Origin: Aquimarina megaterium XH134
GTDB taxonomy: Bacteria; Bacteroidota; Bacteroidia; Flavobacteriales; Flavobacteriaceae
Direction: 5' to 3'
Length of the DNA: 64,000 nt
NCBI RefSeq assembly: GCF_000520975.1
Contig: NZ_JACB01000001.1
Coordinates: forward strand, 434,001 to 498,000
Shown: one piece after another, positions 26,890 to 35,364 of the stretch
Position numbering within the stretch: the stretch's first letter is position 1
How the letters are laid out: every line of letters begins with the position of its first letter
Translations under genes and position numbers: made by a program
The notes under the pieces: generated by a model
The model's input: only the letters and a program-made list of their open reading frames with translations
Told to the model about the DNA's origin: nothing
Databases searched by the model: none

Positions 26890-27702
26890 ATGATCAAGTA
26901 CATCGAAGAAACCACAGAATTCCTTCAGAAAAAAGGCTTTGAAAATCCTGAAATAGGAATCATACTAGGAACAGGGTTAGGACAATTAATTAATGAAATA
27001 GAGGTCATTAAAGAAGTAAGTTATAATCATATTCCTAATTTCCCGACAGCTACTGTAGAATTTCATAAAGGAAAACTAATTTATGGAAAACTAGGAGGCA
27101 AAAATGTAATCGTTATGCAGGGGCGTTTTCATCTTTATGAAGGATATTCGCTTCAGGATGTGACCTATCCGGTGCGTATTATGCATAAACTGGGAATCAA
27201 AACCTTATTAGTTTCTAATGCCTCTGGAGCTGTTAATCTCAATTTCAAAAAAGGAGAATTAATGCTTATCGATGATCATATTAACTTACAAGGAGGCTCG
27301 CCTCTGGCTTTTAAAGGTGTAGAACAATTAGGAAGTCGTTTTACAGATATGAGTGCTCCTTATAATGCAGATATAAATGCAAAACTCGAATCTATTGCCA
27401 AAGAAAATAACATCAATCTTCACAAAGGAGTATATGCCTCTGTAGTGGGTCCTCAACTCGAGACTCGTGCAGAGTATCGATATCTTAAAATTATCGGTGC
27501 CGATGCAGTAGGAATGAGTACTGTTCCCGAAGTGATTGTCGCTAATCATCTGGATCTGTCTGTAGCTGCTGTTTCTGTTCTTACCGACGAATGTGATCCC
27601 GACGATCTAAAACCAATCAATATCGATGAAATTATTGCAATGGCAGGAAAAGCAGAGCCAGAAATGATCCTATTATTTAAAGAATTAATAAAATCATTGT
27701 AA
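26890..27702 (+). CDS. purine-nucleoside phosphorylase
   Basis: A 270-residue trimeric-type phosphorylase: GIILGTGLGQL (phosphate loop, residues 23-33), FHKGKL, VMQGRFHLYEGYS, VSNASGAVN, GVYASVVGPQLETRAEY, GADAVGMSTVPEVIVANH and VLTDECDP. It swaps the purine base for phosphate. Next to ArsS it probably removes adenine from the 5'-arseno-5'-deoxyadenosine product, giving a ribose 1-phosphate intermediate; that role is inferred from context, while the enzyme family is certain. It starts 8 bases after the TIGR04282 gene. Confidence 0.93.
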   Translation: MIKYIEETTEFLQKKGFENPEIGIILGTGLGQLINEIEVIKEVSYNHIPNFPTATVEFHKGKLIYGKLGGKNVIVMQGRFHLYEGYSLQDVTYPVRIMHKLGIKTLLVSNASGAVNLNFKKGELMLIDDHINLQGGSPLAFKGVEQLGSRFTDMSAPYNADINAKLESIAKENNINLHKGVYASVVGPQLETRAEYRYLKIIGADAVGMSTVPEVIVANHLDLSVAAVSVLTDECDPDDLKPINIDEIIAMAGKAEPEMILLFKELIKSL

Positions 27703-27800
27703 ACGGTAGTGAAAGTTTTTTTTCCACTTTCCGACAAAACTGATTATAACCCAAAATAACTTATATTTCCTTCTTAATTGGAAACGACAAAAATTAATAT

Positions 27801-28769
27801 ATGAGCTACTTAAATACCACTCACGATGTGTATAAAGAAGCAGCATTAACCCCAGATATAGGTTTATGCTGTACCACTAACCCCATCTGGGAACTACCTG
27901 GACTTAAGATTCCTAAAATTATGCAGGAAATGAACTATGGTTGTGGTAGTACGGTAAATGCACGTGACTTAACTAATTCTCCCAAAGTCTTATATGTTGG
28001 CGTTGGAGGCGGAATGGAATTATTGCAATTCTCTTATTTCTCTCGTCAGAAAAGTGGTGTTATAGGTATCGATGTTGTGAATGAAATGTTGGATGCTTCT
28101 CGTAAGAATTTTGAAGAAGCCGAAGCTCAAAATGACTGGTTTAAAAGTGAATTCGTCGATCTAAGGTATGGAGATGCTCTTAATCTTCCTGTAGAAGATA
28201 ACAGTATCGATGTTGCTGCACAAAACTGTTTGTTTAATATTTTTAAGGCAGATGATCTTCGAAAGGCGATCGAAGAAATGTATCGTGTATTAAAACCACA
28301 TGGAAGATTAGTTATGAGTGATCCAACTTGCGAACAACCAATGAATGATACACTACGTAACGATGAGCGACTAAGAGCTTTATGCTTAAGCGGAAGTTTA
28401 CCTATTGCAGAATATGTAAAAGCACTAACTGATGTAGGTTTTGGTACTATAGAAATCAGAGCGCGTAAACCTTACAGAATTTTGGATCCAAAACATTATG
28501 ATACCGATGAATTGATCTACATTGAATCTATAGAAGTAGCAGCAATCAAAGATCCAATGCCAAAAGATGGCCCTTGTGTATTTACAGGAAAAGCAGCAAT
28601 ATACTACGGAGACGAAGATTATTTTGATGATAAAAAAGGGCACGTATTACTAAAAAATCAACCAATAGCAATATGCGATAAAACCGCTAGTGCTATAGCT
28701 GATTTAAACAGAGATGATATATTTATTAGCGAATCTACCTACCATTATGATGGAGGCGGATGCTGTTAA
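27801..28769 (+). CDS. arsM: arsenosugar biosynthesis arsenite methyltransferase ArsM
   Basis: A 322-residue SAM-dependent As(III) methyltransferase. Arsenic-binding Cys candidates are Cys23-Cys24 (GLCCTTN), Cys48 (NYGCGS) and the C-terminal GGGCC. The SAM motif is VLYVGVGGGMELLQF (about 64-78), followed by GIDVVNEMLDAS and the YRVLKPHGRLVMSDPTC segment. It is the arsenosugar-cluster variant, ending in the CC pair. It makes the methylated arsenic that ArsS uses. It lies 98 bases after the phosphorylase gene and is followed by a terminator, so it ends the core unit. Confidence 0.95.
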   Translation: MSYLNTTHDVYKEAALTPDIGLCCTTNPIWELPGLKIPKIMQEMNYGCGSTVNARDLTNSPKVLYVGVGGGMELLQFSYFSRQKSGVIGIDVVNEMLDASRKNFEEAEAQNDWFKSEFVDLRYGDALNLPVEDNSIDVAAQNCLFNIFKADDLRKAIEEMYRVLKPHGRLVMSDPTCEQPMNDTLRNDERLRALCLSGSLPIAEYVKALTDVGFGTIEIRARKPYRILDPKHYDTDELIYIESIEVAAIKDPMPKDGPCVFTGKAAIYYGDEDYFDDKKGHVLLKNQPIAICDKTASAIADLNRDDIFISESTYHYDGGGCC

Positions 28770-28796
28770 AAGCGAAGGCTAATTAACTATAACCTG

Positions 28797-28837
28797 AGAA
28801 GTCGAAGACAAGTATTTGCCTTCGGCTTCTTTTTTTG
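28797..28837 (+). terminator. intrinsic terminator after arsM
   Basis: Stem AGAAGTCGAAG/CTTCGGCTTCT (one G-U pair) with a 12-base loop and a run of seven T. It separates arsM from the phosphate transporter gene. Confidence 0.85.
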
Positions 28838-28918
28838 TTTTCTTTTATCGATACTGTAAGGTAACTCAAAACAATACGTCGGATTATGAACAATTAATTC
28901 TTAACTACATACATCCCG

Positions 28919-30037
28919 ATGATATTGATTCTTCTTTTTATTGCTGCTTGTTTTTTGGCGTATAGTAATGGTGCTAATGATAATTTTAAAGGCGTTGCCA
29001 CACTCTTCGGAAGTGGAACTACGAATTACAAAAAAGCAATAAATTGGGCTACAATAACAACATTCTCAGGTTCTGTCGCTGCTATCTTTTTAGCAGAAGA
29101 ACTGGTAAAAAATTTTTCTGGAAAAGGACTGGTACCTAATGAATTAATTCAGATGCCAATTTTTGCAATCTCTATTGCTCTTGGAGCTGCTTTTACTGTA
29201 TTTATCGCTACAAAAATAGGAATGCCAATATCAACAACTCATAGCCTTGTAGGTGCCCTTTTTGGTGCTGGAGTAATGGCCATTGGTGCCGAGTTTAATT
29301 TTGCAAAACTCGGAAAAACGTTTTTAGTTCCTCTTATTGTAAGTCCATTAATGGCAGCCGTATTAAGTTTATTATTGTATATCATGTTTAGATATATCAG
29401 GAAAAAACTTAATATCACAAAAAACAGTGGTATCTATATTGATAAAAAACAAGAAGCAGAGGCCATACCAGTTTCTGCACATCATATGAATACAGTTGCT
29501 GCAGAAACCAAGATTACAACTTCTATCCGCCACACCAAAGTAGAGACCTATAATGGAAAATTATTAGGTGTTAATTCACAGAAAATATTAGACAGTTTAC
29601 ATTACCTAAGTGCCGGGATTGTTAGTTTTGCACGAGGACTTAATGATACTCCTAAAATTGTAGGGTTATTATTGATTATTAATGCTTTGGATATTAAGTG
29701 GGGGATGATAGCTGTTGCTATTACAATGGCATTGGGAGGACTTATAAATGCCAAAAAAGTTGGTGTTATTATGAGTAAAAAAATCACTCCTATGAATTCT
29801 GGCCAAGGATTTACTGCTAATATGATTACTGGTCTATTAGTAACCACAGCAAGTATTCATGGCTTACCCGTTTCTACAACACATGTATCTGTTGGTTCTA
29901 TATTTGGGATTGGTACCGTAACCAAAAAAGCAAATCCTAAGATGATTTCTAAAATATTATTATCCTGGGTGCTCACACTTCCGATAGCAGCTATTGCTAG
30001 TGGATTATTATTTAAGTTACTTCAAAGTATACTATAG
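28919..30037 (+). CDS. PiT-family inorganic phosphate transporter
   Basis: A 372-residue membrane protein with the two PiT signature halves: FLAYSNGANDNFKGVATLFGS at the N-terminus with KIGMPISTTHSLVGALFG, and the repeat SFARGLNDTPKIVGLLL with VSTTHVSVGSIFGIG. A hydrophilic loop (about 165-215) separates them. PiT carriers import phosphate and also carry arsenate; location in the arsenosugar region suggests managing the phosphate/arsenate balance (inference). It starts behind the arsM terminator, so it may have its own promoter, which I could not identify. Confidence 0.92.
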   Translation: MILILLFIAACFLAYSNGANDNFKGVATLFGSGTTNYKKAINWATITTFSGSVAAIFLAEELVKNFSGKGLVPNELIQMPIFAISIALGAAFTVFIATKIGMPISTTHSLVGALFGAGVMAIGAEFNFAKLGKTFLVPLIVSPLMAAVLSLLLYIMFRYIRKKLNITKNSGIYIDKKQEAEAIPVSAHHMNTVAAETKITTSIRHTKVETYNGKLLGVNSQKILDSLHYLSAGIVSFARGLNDTPKIVGLLLIINALDIKWGMIAVAITMALGGLINAKKVGVIMSKKITPMNSGQGFTANMITGLLVTTASIHGLPVSTTHVSVGSIFGIGTVTKKANPKMISKILLSWVLTLPIAAIASGLLFKLLQSIL

Positions 30038-30137
30038 TCAAATTCCAAAACTTACGAAGTTTAATTAAATCCATAAGAACTTTAAAATCAATAAATTGTT
30101 ATCTTTAGAAAGCAAATCATTTTAAAGATAAAATATC

Positions 30138-31256
30138 ATGGATAGAAGACAATGGTTAAAATCTACTTCGTTGGGAGGGAGTTTTGCATTATTAGGAGGT
30201 ATAGGTATCACTAATGCGCTAACATTAGAAGAAATCAACACATTCAATCCCAGATCACTATCAAAACATATACGATTAAGTTCTAATGAGAACCCTTATG
30301 GCCCTTCAGAAAAGGTAAGAAAAGCCATTATAGCTGCTTTTGATCATAGCTGTCGATATCCATATGCTTATGCCGATGAATTAGCTACAATTTTAGCTCA
30401 AAAAGAAGGAGTAACCAAAGATCATATTATCATCTGCGGTGGTTCTACAGAAGGATTAAAAATCACGGGGCTTACTTTTGCTGCAAATGGAGGGGAAATT
30501 ATTGCAGGAAAGCCTACTTTTCTGGCTATGATGACATATGCCAAGCAATGGGGAGCAGCCGTAAACTGGGTACCGGTGGGTGATGATAAAGGGTACGATA
30601 TGGCAGAGATCGAAAAACGAATTTCTTCAAAAACAAAACTAGTTTTTCTCTGTAATCCCAACAACCCAACCTCTACTATTCTTCCTTCAAAAAAGCTAAT
30701 AGATTTTTGTGATGCTATTAGTAATAAGACTATTTTATTTAGTGATGAAGCTTATTATGACTATATCGAAGATCCTAATTATCCCTCGATGGTCGAACTC
30801 GTAAAACAAGAAAAAAATGTCATCGTATCCAGAACATTTTCGAAAGTATATGGTATGGCGGGTCTTCGTATCGGTTATCTTATTGCAAAACCGGCTTTAG
30901 CAGAAAAGCTTCGAAGAAATATGGTGGCCTATAGCAATGTTCCCGCTATTGCTGCAGCTAAAGAAGCACTAAATGATAAGGAATTTTATAATTTCAGCCT
31001 ACAAAAGACTCGGGAAGCAAAAGAAATGATTTATAAAACTCTGGATACTTTTAAACTACCTTATGTAAAATCGCATACCAACTTCATCTTCTTTAAATCT
31101 GGAAAAGATATACGCACATTACATAAAGAAATGTTAGAAAAAGGAGTCTTAATTGGTCGACCGTTTCCTCCTTTCTTTGATTGGTGTAGAATAAGTACAG
31201 GAACTATCGAAGAGGTCACACTATTTACCCAGGCGTTAGCCAGTCTTTATGAGTAA
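30138..31256 (+). CDS. Tat-targeted PLP aminotransferase, histidinol-phosphate aminotransferase-like
   Basis: A 372-residue class I/II aminotransferase. It begins MDRRQWLKS followed by a Gly/Ala-rich hydrophobic stretch ending in a possible ANA-like cut (about residue 27), matching the twin-arginine pattern, so it is probably exported folded with its cofactor. The core has SSNENPYGPSEKVR, ICGGSTEGLKITGL, FLCNPNNPTSTI, FSDEAYYDY and SRTFSKVYGMAGLRIGY with the PLP Lys in FSK. HisC enzymes are cytoplasmic, so a periplasmic relative with a different substrate is likely. It lies 100 bases after the PiT gene; a link with arsenosugar chemistry is only positional. Confidence 0.88.
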   Translation: MDRRQWLKSTSLGGSFALLGGIGITNALTLEEINTFNPRSLSKHIRLSSNENPYGPSEKVRKAIIAAFDHSCRYPYAYADELATILAQKEGVTKDHIIICGGSTEGLKITGLTFAANGGEIIAGKPTFLAMMTYAKQWGAAVNWVPVGDDKGYDMAEIEKRISSKTKLVFLCNPNNPTSTILPSKKLIDFCDAISNKTILFSDEAYYDYIEDPNYPSMVELVKQEKNVIVSRTFSKVYGMAGLRIGYLIAKPALAEKLRRNMVAYSNVPAIAAAKEALNDKEFYNFSLQKTREAKEMIYKTLDTFKLPYVKSHTNFIFFKSGKDIRTLHKEMLEKGVLIGRPFPPFFDWCRISTGTIEEVTLFTQALASLYE

Positions 31257-31437
31257 TTTATATGATATTATTACAGATTAAGCCCTACATTTAAAGTCAT
31301 AATTTTTTAAAGAAACAAATCGCATAACACACTACAAATAGTCTATTAACCCACTAAATATTAGTCTTTTACCCCTTGATCACTATTCGTAAAATACTTT
31401 ATTTTAAGTTCCAATATTAACAACAAAAAAAACGAGT

Positions 31438-32943
31438 ATGGACTTAGGAGAAGTAAAAATTGCAGTTGGTATCAATGTGGATATTATTAAGGGGATAGTT
31501 ACTCATTTATATGCTACAGAAGTTATTCCTTCATCATTTGAATTTGGAGATATTCAAATTCAAATCAATGAACCAACAATAGAGGTTAGAGAGCCTGCCA
31601 CTAACAATGCCAGGCTAGGTTTGCATATTACTGGTGAGTTTAAGAATGGAGATTCTGATGCTTCTCCATTTGATATTTGGATGAAACTTAGACCTTTTGT
31701 AAGAAGTGTTTCTGGTTCATCTCCCGTTGCAGCATTATCTGTTGATGAAGTAGAAGAAGCTACTCCAGAAGATATCGGTGGACTTGTAGGTACATTTGCT
31801 ACTGGTTTAATCGATGATATCTTACAAAATATGGATATCCCTATTTATAATTCGCTGATCGGAGGAATAGAAGGGTCTGTTTTTGAAGAAGATGAAATTC
31901 CTAACCGATCCACCTGGAATACTGATTTCTATCTAGGAGCTATCTCACAAATAGAACATGTACAGGTTGGGTTTCCACCGGGACAGCCACAAAATCCACA
32001 AGTAAACGATAGTACGATGTTGGATACTACTCCTGCATTAATCGCCACATTAGCATTACCTGGAGAATCTGCTCAAATGCCTGAAAACCATTCTATAGTT
32101 CCAGAAAACACCGGAATTCAAATTGTTATATCCAGAGATGCTATGGATACTGTATTGGCCAAAAAAGCAGAAGAAAAAGTAGGAGAAAGTATTGAAGGAG
32201 CTACCATAAATGCTATGCAAATGAGTATGCATGATTTAGGAATTCAGATAAGTGGTGAAGCCGAAAAATCGGGAGCAACCATAGAATGGGATGGGGTTTT
32301 ACTTCTATTTTTCAGAAAATTTTATAATGTAAAAGGCTCTATTCGCTGGCATGATGGATTTGTAAATGTATTTACTAGTGGAATTGATGTTGATGTAGAC
32401 ATCCCTTGGTATATAAAATTGTTGAGAGCATTTTTATTTGTTTTAGGGCCTATTGGCTGGATACTTGACGCCACTTTGATTGCTCCAAAAATTAGTGAGG
32501 CAGATGAAGCACCAGATCTTGTACGGGGAGCTTTTAGAGAAGAGGTTGGTGAAGCACTTCGAGACATGATTGGTAATGTCGGAGGGCTTTCTGGAGAAGA
32601 TGAAGTTCCTTTTATGGATTTTGGACAAGATTCCTGGGTTCTTAATGGACATTACACACATAGTATTCTTGCTTTTTCAGGACTTAATCGCGATGAAATA
32701 GATAATGTAGAACACGATGTATTCGAAATAGAAGGAGCCCATGGTTCTTCTGTAGGAATGATTAACCTGGCTAGCGGGTATCGACTTCATCCCGAAGAAT
32801 TGGGTAGATTATTAAAGAATGGTATTATGGAGATTCCGAATGTACATGGTGTAGAGGCCGATTTTGGGTTCTATGTTAGAACTAATCCTAATGATGATAC
32901 TTCAGATAACTTAGTCGATCCTTTAGAGATTCATACAGATTGA
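31438..32943 (+). CDS. 501-residue protein of unknown function, possible TULIP-like fold
   Basis: I do not recognise this protein. It has no signal peptide, is acidic, and seems to have two related beta-rich halves (about 1-215 and 230-400) with the rhythm of lipid-binding TULIP proteins: EFGDIQIQINEPTIEVREP and LGLHITGEF in the first, TGIQIVISRDAMDTVLA and LGIQISGEAEKSG in the second. A hydrophobic segment at about 322-347 (IKLLRAFLFVLGPIGWILDATLI) could insert in a membrane. A C-terminal domain (about 400-501) contains FEIEGAHGSSVGMINLASGYRLHPEELGRLL. It lies between the aminotransferase and DUF547 genes. The fold suggestion is pattern-based and unproven. Confidence 0.75.
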   Translation: MDLGEVKIAVGINVDIIKGIVTHLYATEVIPSSFEFGDIQIQINEPTIEVREPATNNARLGLHITGEFKNGDSDASPFDIWMKLRPFVRSVSGSSPVAALSVDEVEEATPEDIGGLVGTFATGLIDDILQNMDIPIYNSLIGGIEGSVFEEDEIPNRSTWNTDFYLGAISQIEHVQVGFPPGQPQNPQVNDSTMLDTTPALIATLALPGESAQMPENHSIVPENTGIQIVISRDAMDTVLAKKAEEKVGESIEGATINAMQMSMHDLGIQISGEAEKSGATIEWDGVLLLFFRKFYNVKGSIRWHDGFVNVFTSGIDVDVDIPWYIKLLRAFLFVLGPIGWILDATLIAPKISEADEAPDLVRGAFREEVGEALRDMIGNVGGLSGEDEVPFMDFGQDSWVLNGHYTHSILAFSGLNRDEIDNVEHDVFEIEGAHGSSVGMINLASGYRLHPEELGRLLKNGIMEIPNVHGVEADFGFYVRTNPNDDTSDNLVDPLEIHTD

Positions 32944-33000
32944 TCATCCAGAACCTTCGATCTAATGAAATTAAAATAACACTTCTACATCACACTCTAG

Positions 33001-33040
33001 GCTTGTCGAAGCAAACTCTAACCAAAGTTCTTCGACAAGC
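33001..33040. repeat. REP-like palindrome with GCTTGTCGAAG core
   Basis: Perfect 11-base arms GCTTGTCGAAG (33001-33011) and CTTCGACAAGC (33030-33040). The arm sequence, preceded by CACACTCTAG, resembles the GAGCTTGTCGAAG palindromic repeats scattered in many Bacteroidetes genomes. A degenerate single arm occurs at 63156-63168. No T run, so not a classical terminator. Confidence 0.55.
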
Positions 33041-33050
33041 TTAACAGAAC

Positions 33051-33092
33051 TATCGAGAAAAGGGTTTTTATTACAAAACTCTATTCTCGATA
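33051..33092. repeat. second inverted repeat beside the REP-like element
   Basis: Perfect 9-base arms TATCGAGAA (33051-33059) and TTCTCGATA (33084-33092) 10 bases after the first palindrome. Together they may form a paired REP unit. Confidence 0.45.
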
Positions 33093-33249
33093 TACTTGAC
33101 CCAAAGTTGAGGCACTCGAATTGGCGAATTTCAAAATAAAAAAATATCAAAAAGTAGGTCACCGTTTAGTTTTTCAGAGAATCTTCATCGTAGTCAGAGT
33201 TTTATCCAACAGGAAATGTATCTTAGTTAAATTAAAAAGTGATTGCCAA

Positions 33250-34158
33250 ATGAAGAACCTATTTTTTATCGTATTAATTTGTGTATTTGTTGCCTGCGGC
33301 GGAAGTAAAAAAGCCATTCAAAATGCTACTCCCAACGAGTATACTACACCTGAAGAAAAGGAAAATTCTCCTACAGTTACTGTTCCAATAGAAGAAAAAG
33401 CACCAGATACAGCGATTAAAAAAGTAGAACCCGAAGAAGTTAAAGTTGAAGAAGTTTCACAGCAACAAAAACAAACAGTAACACCAAAAGAAGATCCAAA
33501 AGTTGGTATCATTGAAGCATTTAATCATCAATCGTGGAATGATTTACTACAGAAGCATGTTTCTCCTACTGGCACTGTACGTTATATCGGTTTTAAACAA
33601 GATTACCTTGTATTGAAATCATATCTAGAAGCATTAAGTAAAAATATCCCCGCAGAAAACTGGAGTAAATCTGATGTTTTGGCATATTGGATAAATGTAT
33701 ATAATGCATTTACTGTAAAATTAATCCTGGACAATTATCCTATAAAAAGTATTAAAGACATTAAGGAACCATGGGATTTGCGTTTTTTTAAACTAGGAAA
33801 CAAATGGTATACTCTTAATGATGTAGAGCATAGAATTTTACGAAAAATGGGAGATCCCAGGATTCATTTTGGTATCAATTGTGCCTCGATTTCTTGCCCT
33901 CCATTATTAAACAAAGCGTTCACAGCTCAAAATGTAGATCATGAGCTAGAAAAATTAGCGATTAACTTTATCAATGATACTAAACGAAATACAATAACTT
34001 CTAATAGTATTCAACTTTCTAAAATATTTACCTGGTTTGCAAAAGATTTTAAAACCGAAGGTTCTTTAATTTATTTTTTAAATAAATATTCTAGAATTAC
34101 TATTAGTTCTAATGCGAAAAAGAGCTTCAAAAAATACAATTGGAGTTTAAACGAATAG
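33250..34158 (+). CDS. DUF547 lipoprotein
   Basis: A 302-residue lipoprotein from ATG 33250: short signal peptide with lipobox FVAC (Cys17), then a Pro/Glu/Val-rich linker (about 20-85) and a complete DUF547 domain. The domain shows LAYWINVYNAFTVKLILDNYP, RFFKLGNKWYTLNDVEHRILRK, DPRIHFGINCASISCPPLL and the ending KYNWSLNE. The conserved His, Cys pair and Asn suggest an enzyme, but the family's function is not established. The upstream in-frame extension to a TTG at 33121 lacks coding character and is rejected. It is 60% or so alike by eye to the next gene. Confidence 0.85.
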   Translation: MKNLFFIVLICVFVACGGSKKAIQNATPNEYTTPEEKENSPTVTVPIEEKAPDTAIKKVEPEEVKVEEVSQQQKQTVTPKEDPKVGIIEAFNHQSWNDLLQKHVSPTGTVRYIGFKQDYLVLKSYLEALSKNIPAENWSKSDVLAYWINVYNAFTVKLILDNYPIKSIKDIKEPWDLRFFKLGNKWYTLNDVEHRILRKMGDPRIHFGINCASISCPPLLNKAFTAQNVDHELEKLAINFINDTKRNTITSNSIQLSKIFTWFAKDFKTEGSLIYFLNKYSRITISSNAKKSFKKYNWSLNE

Positions 34159-34539
34159 TAAAACACTTATAATATTTTTACTCATTTATTGTCTAAATTC
34201 TTATTCCAATCCAAAATTTAAGAGGAAATAAGTAGTTGATTCTGGCTTTTTAAAAAGTTAAAATTTACCTAAAAAACCTTAATCTAATACTGGCAGAGCT
34301 ACTCTAGTTATTTAAAAAACCAATATTATCATTAATCACTAATAATCAGGTGTTTAAATTCTATTTTTTAATCACGAACTACCTCTTCTCTTTATACTTT
34401 ATACTTCTAATCATTCTCCCAAAAATCAGCTAAAACTAAATTTTAACTGTAAGTTCATTTCCTGATTCTCTACTAAAAACATAGATTTTAAAAAAAGAGT
34501 TGATAAAAATTAAATAATAACCATCTAAAACCTAAAAAA
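34159..34539. other. intergenic region between the two DUF547 genes
   Basis: 381 bases, AT-rich. I see no open frame with coding character, no exact promoter match (TAGATTTT at about 34486 is the nearest to a -7 box) and no strong hairpin. It must carry the promoter of the second DUF547 gene if that gene is transcribed separately. Confidence 0.5.
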
Positions 34540-35289
34540 ATGAAAGCTCCAAAAATTATAATAATACTATTCGCAATATTATCTTTAAATCAGATTCAAT
34601 CACAAAACAGTTTTGATCACACCATTTGGGATCAAGCATTACTACTAAATGTATCTGATGATGGAAAAGTGGATTATAATGGTTTTATGAGAGACAGTTC
34701 TCAATTATACCGATATTTTAAACAACTTTCTGATAATCCGCCTCAAGAAAATTGGACAAGAGAAGAGAAATTAGCGTATTGGATTAATGCTTACAATGCT
34801 TATACTATAAAACTTGTTATAGATAGTTACCCATTAAAAAGTATCAAAGATCTTGAAGATCCCTGGGGTAAAAAATTCTTCAAAATTGATGGAGTATGGT
34901 ATAGTTTGGGTGAGTTAGAACACAAGATTCTAAGAAAATTTGGGGATCCAAGAATCCACTTTGCCATTAATTGTGCTTCGATTTCTTGCCCTGTGGTATG
35001 GAACAGAGCTTATACTGCAGACAACCTTAATAGTGCTTTGGATAGCCAAACTGAAAAATTTATTAATGATCCTACCCGAAACACAATTACAAAAGACAAA
35101 GTCATAGTTTCGAAAATATTTAGCTGGTATAAAAGAGACTTTAAAGTAAATGGAGGTGATGTTAAGGATTTTATTAACAGATATGCTGCAATAAAAATTG
35201 AAAAACAACCAAAGAAAGGGTATAAAGAATACAACTGGGGATTAAATGAACAGTCAAAAGATTATCCTTCGGCAGTTGTACTAGATTAA
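34540..35289 (+). CDS. exported DUF547 protein
   Basis: A 249-residue paralogue of the preceding gene, without its linker and lipobox: signal peptide to about residue 21 (NQIQSQ), then the DUF547 domain with LAYWINAYNAYTIKLVIDSYP, KFFKIDGVWYSLGELEHKILRK, DPRIHFAINCASISCPVVW and KEYNWGLNE. Beyond the point where the first paralogue stops it continues with QSKDYPSAVVLD. Immediately after its stop codon an extra in-frame copy of the domain ending is found (35299-35334), pointing to a partial tandem duplication. Periplasmic location predicted; function unknown. Confidence 0.85.
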   Translation: MKAPKIIIILFAILSLNQIQSQNSFDHTIWDQALLLNVSDDGKVDYNGFMRDSSQLYRYFKQLSDNPPQENWTREEKLAYWINAYNAYTIKLVIDSYPLKSIKDLEDPWGKKFFKIDGVWYSLGELEHKILRKFGDPRIHFAINCASISCPVVWNRAYTADNLNSALDSQTEKFINDPTRNTITKDKVIVSKIFSWYKRDFKVNGGDVKDFINRYAAIKIEKQPKKGYKEYNWGLNEQSKDYPSAVVLD

Positions 35290-35298
35290 AAACAAAAA

Positions 35299-35334
35299 GA
35301 GAATAAAGAATATGATTGGAGCTTAAATGAGTAA
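35299..35334 (+). pseudogene. vestigial DUF547 C-terminal fragment
   Basis: In frame with the DUF547 gene just upstream, 9 bases after its stop, the sequence encodes ENKEYDWSLNE and a stop, matching the ends KKYNWSLNE (33250 gene) and KEYNWGLNE (34540 gene). It looks like the remnant of a third tandem copy or of the ancestral end before an insertion. Confidence 0.65.
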
Positions 35335-35364
35335 ATTTACAGTATAATCGAATTCTTAGTAAAA

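Larger units (their letters stand above)
32944..33249. other. intergenic region with REP-like palindromes
   Basis: 306 bases between the 501-residue protein and the DUF547 lipoprotein. It holds two perfect inverted repeats (33001-33040 and 33051-33092) of the type described below. The frame reading into the DUF547 gene from upstream is open but has no ATG and no coding character. Confidence 0.6.

Noticed and set aside
33121..33249. In-frame upstream extension of the DUF547 lipoprotein from a TTG
   Set aside because: The extension has no family similarity and would bury the lipoprotein signal; the ATG at 33250 directly starts it.
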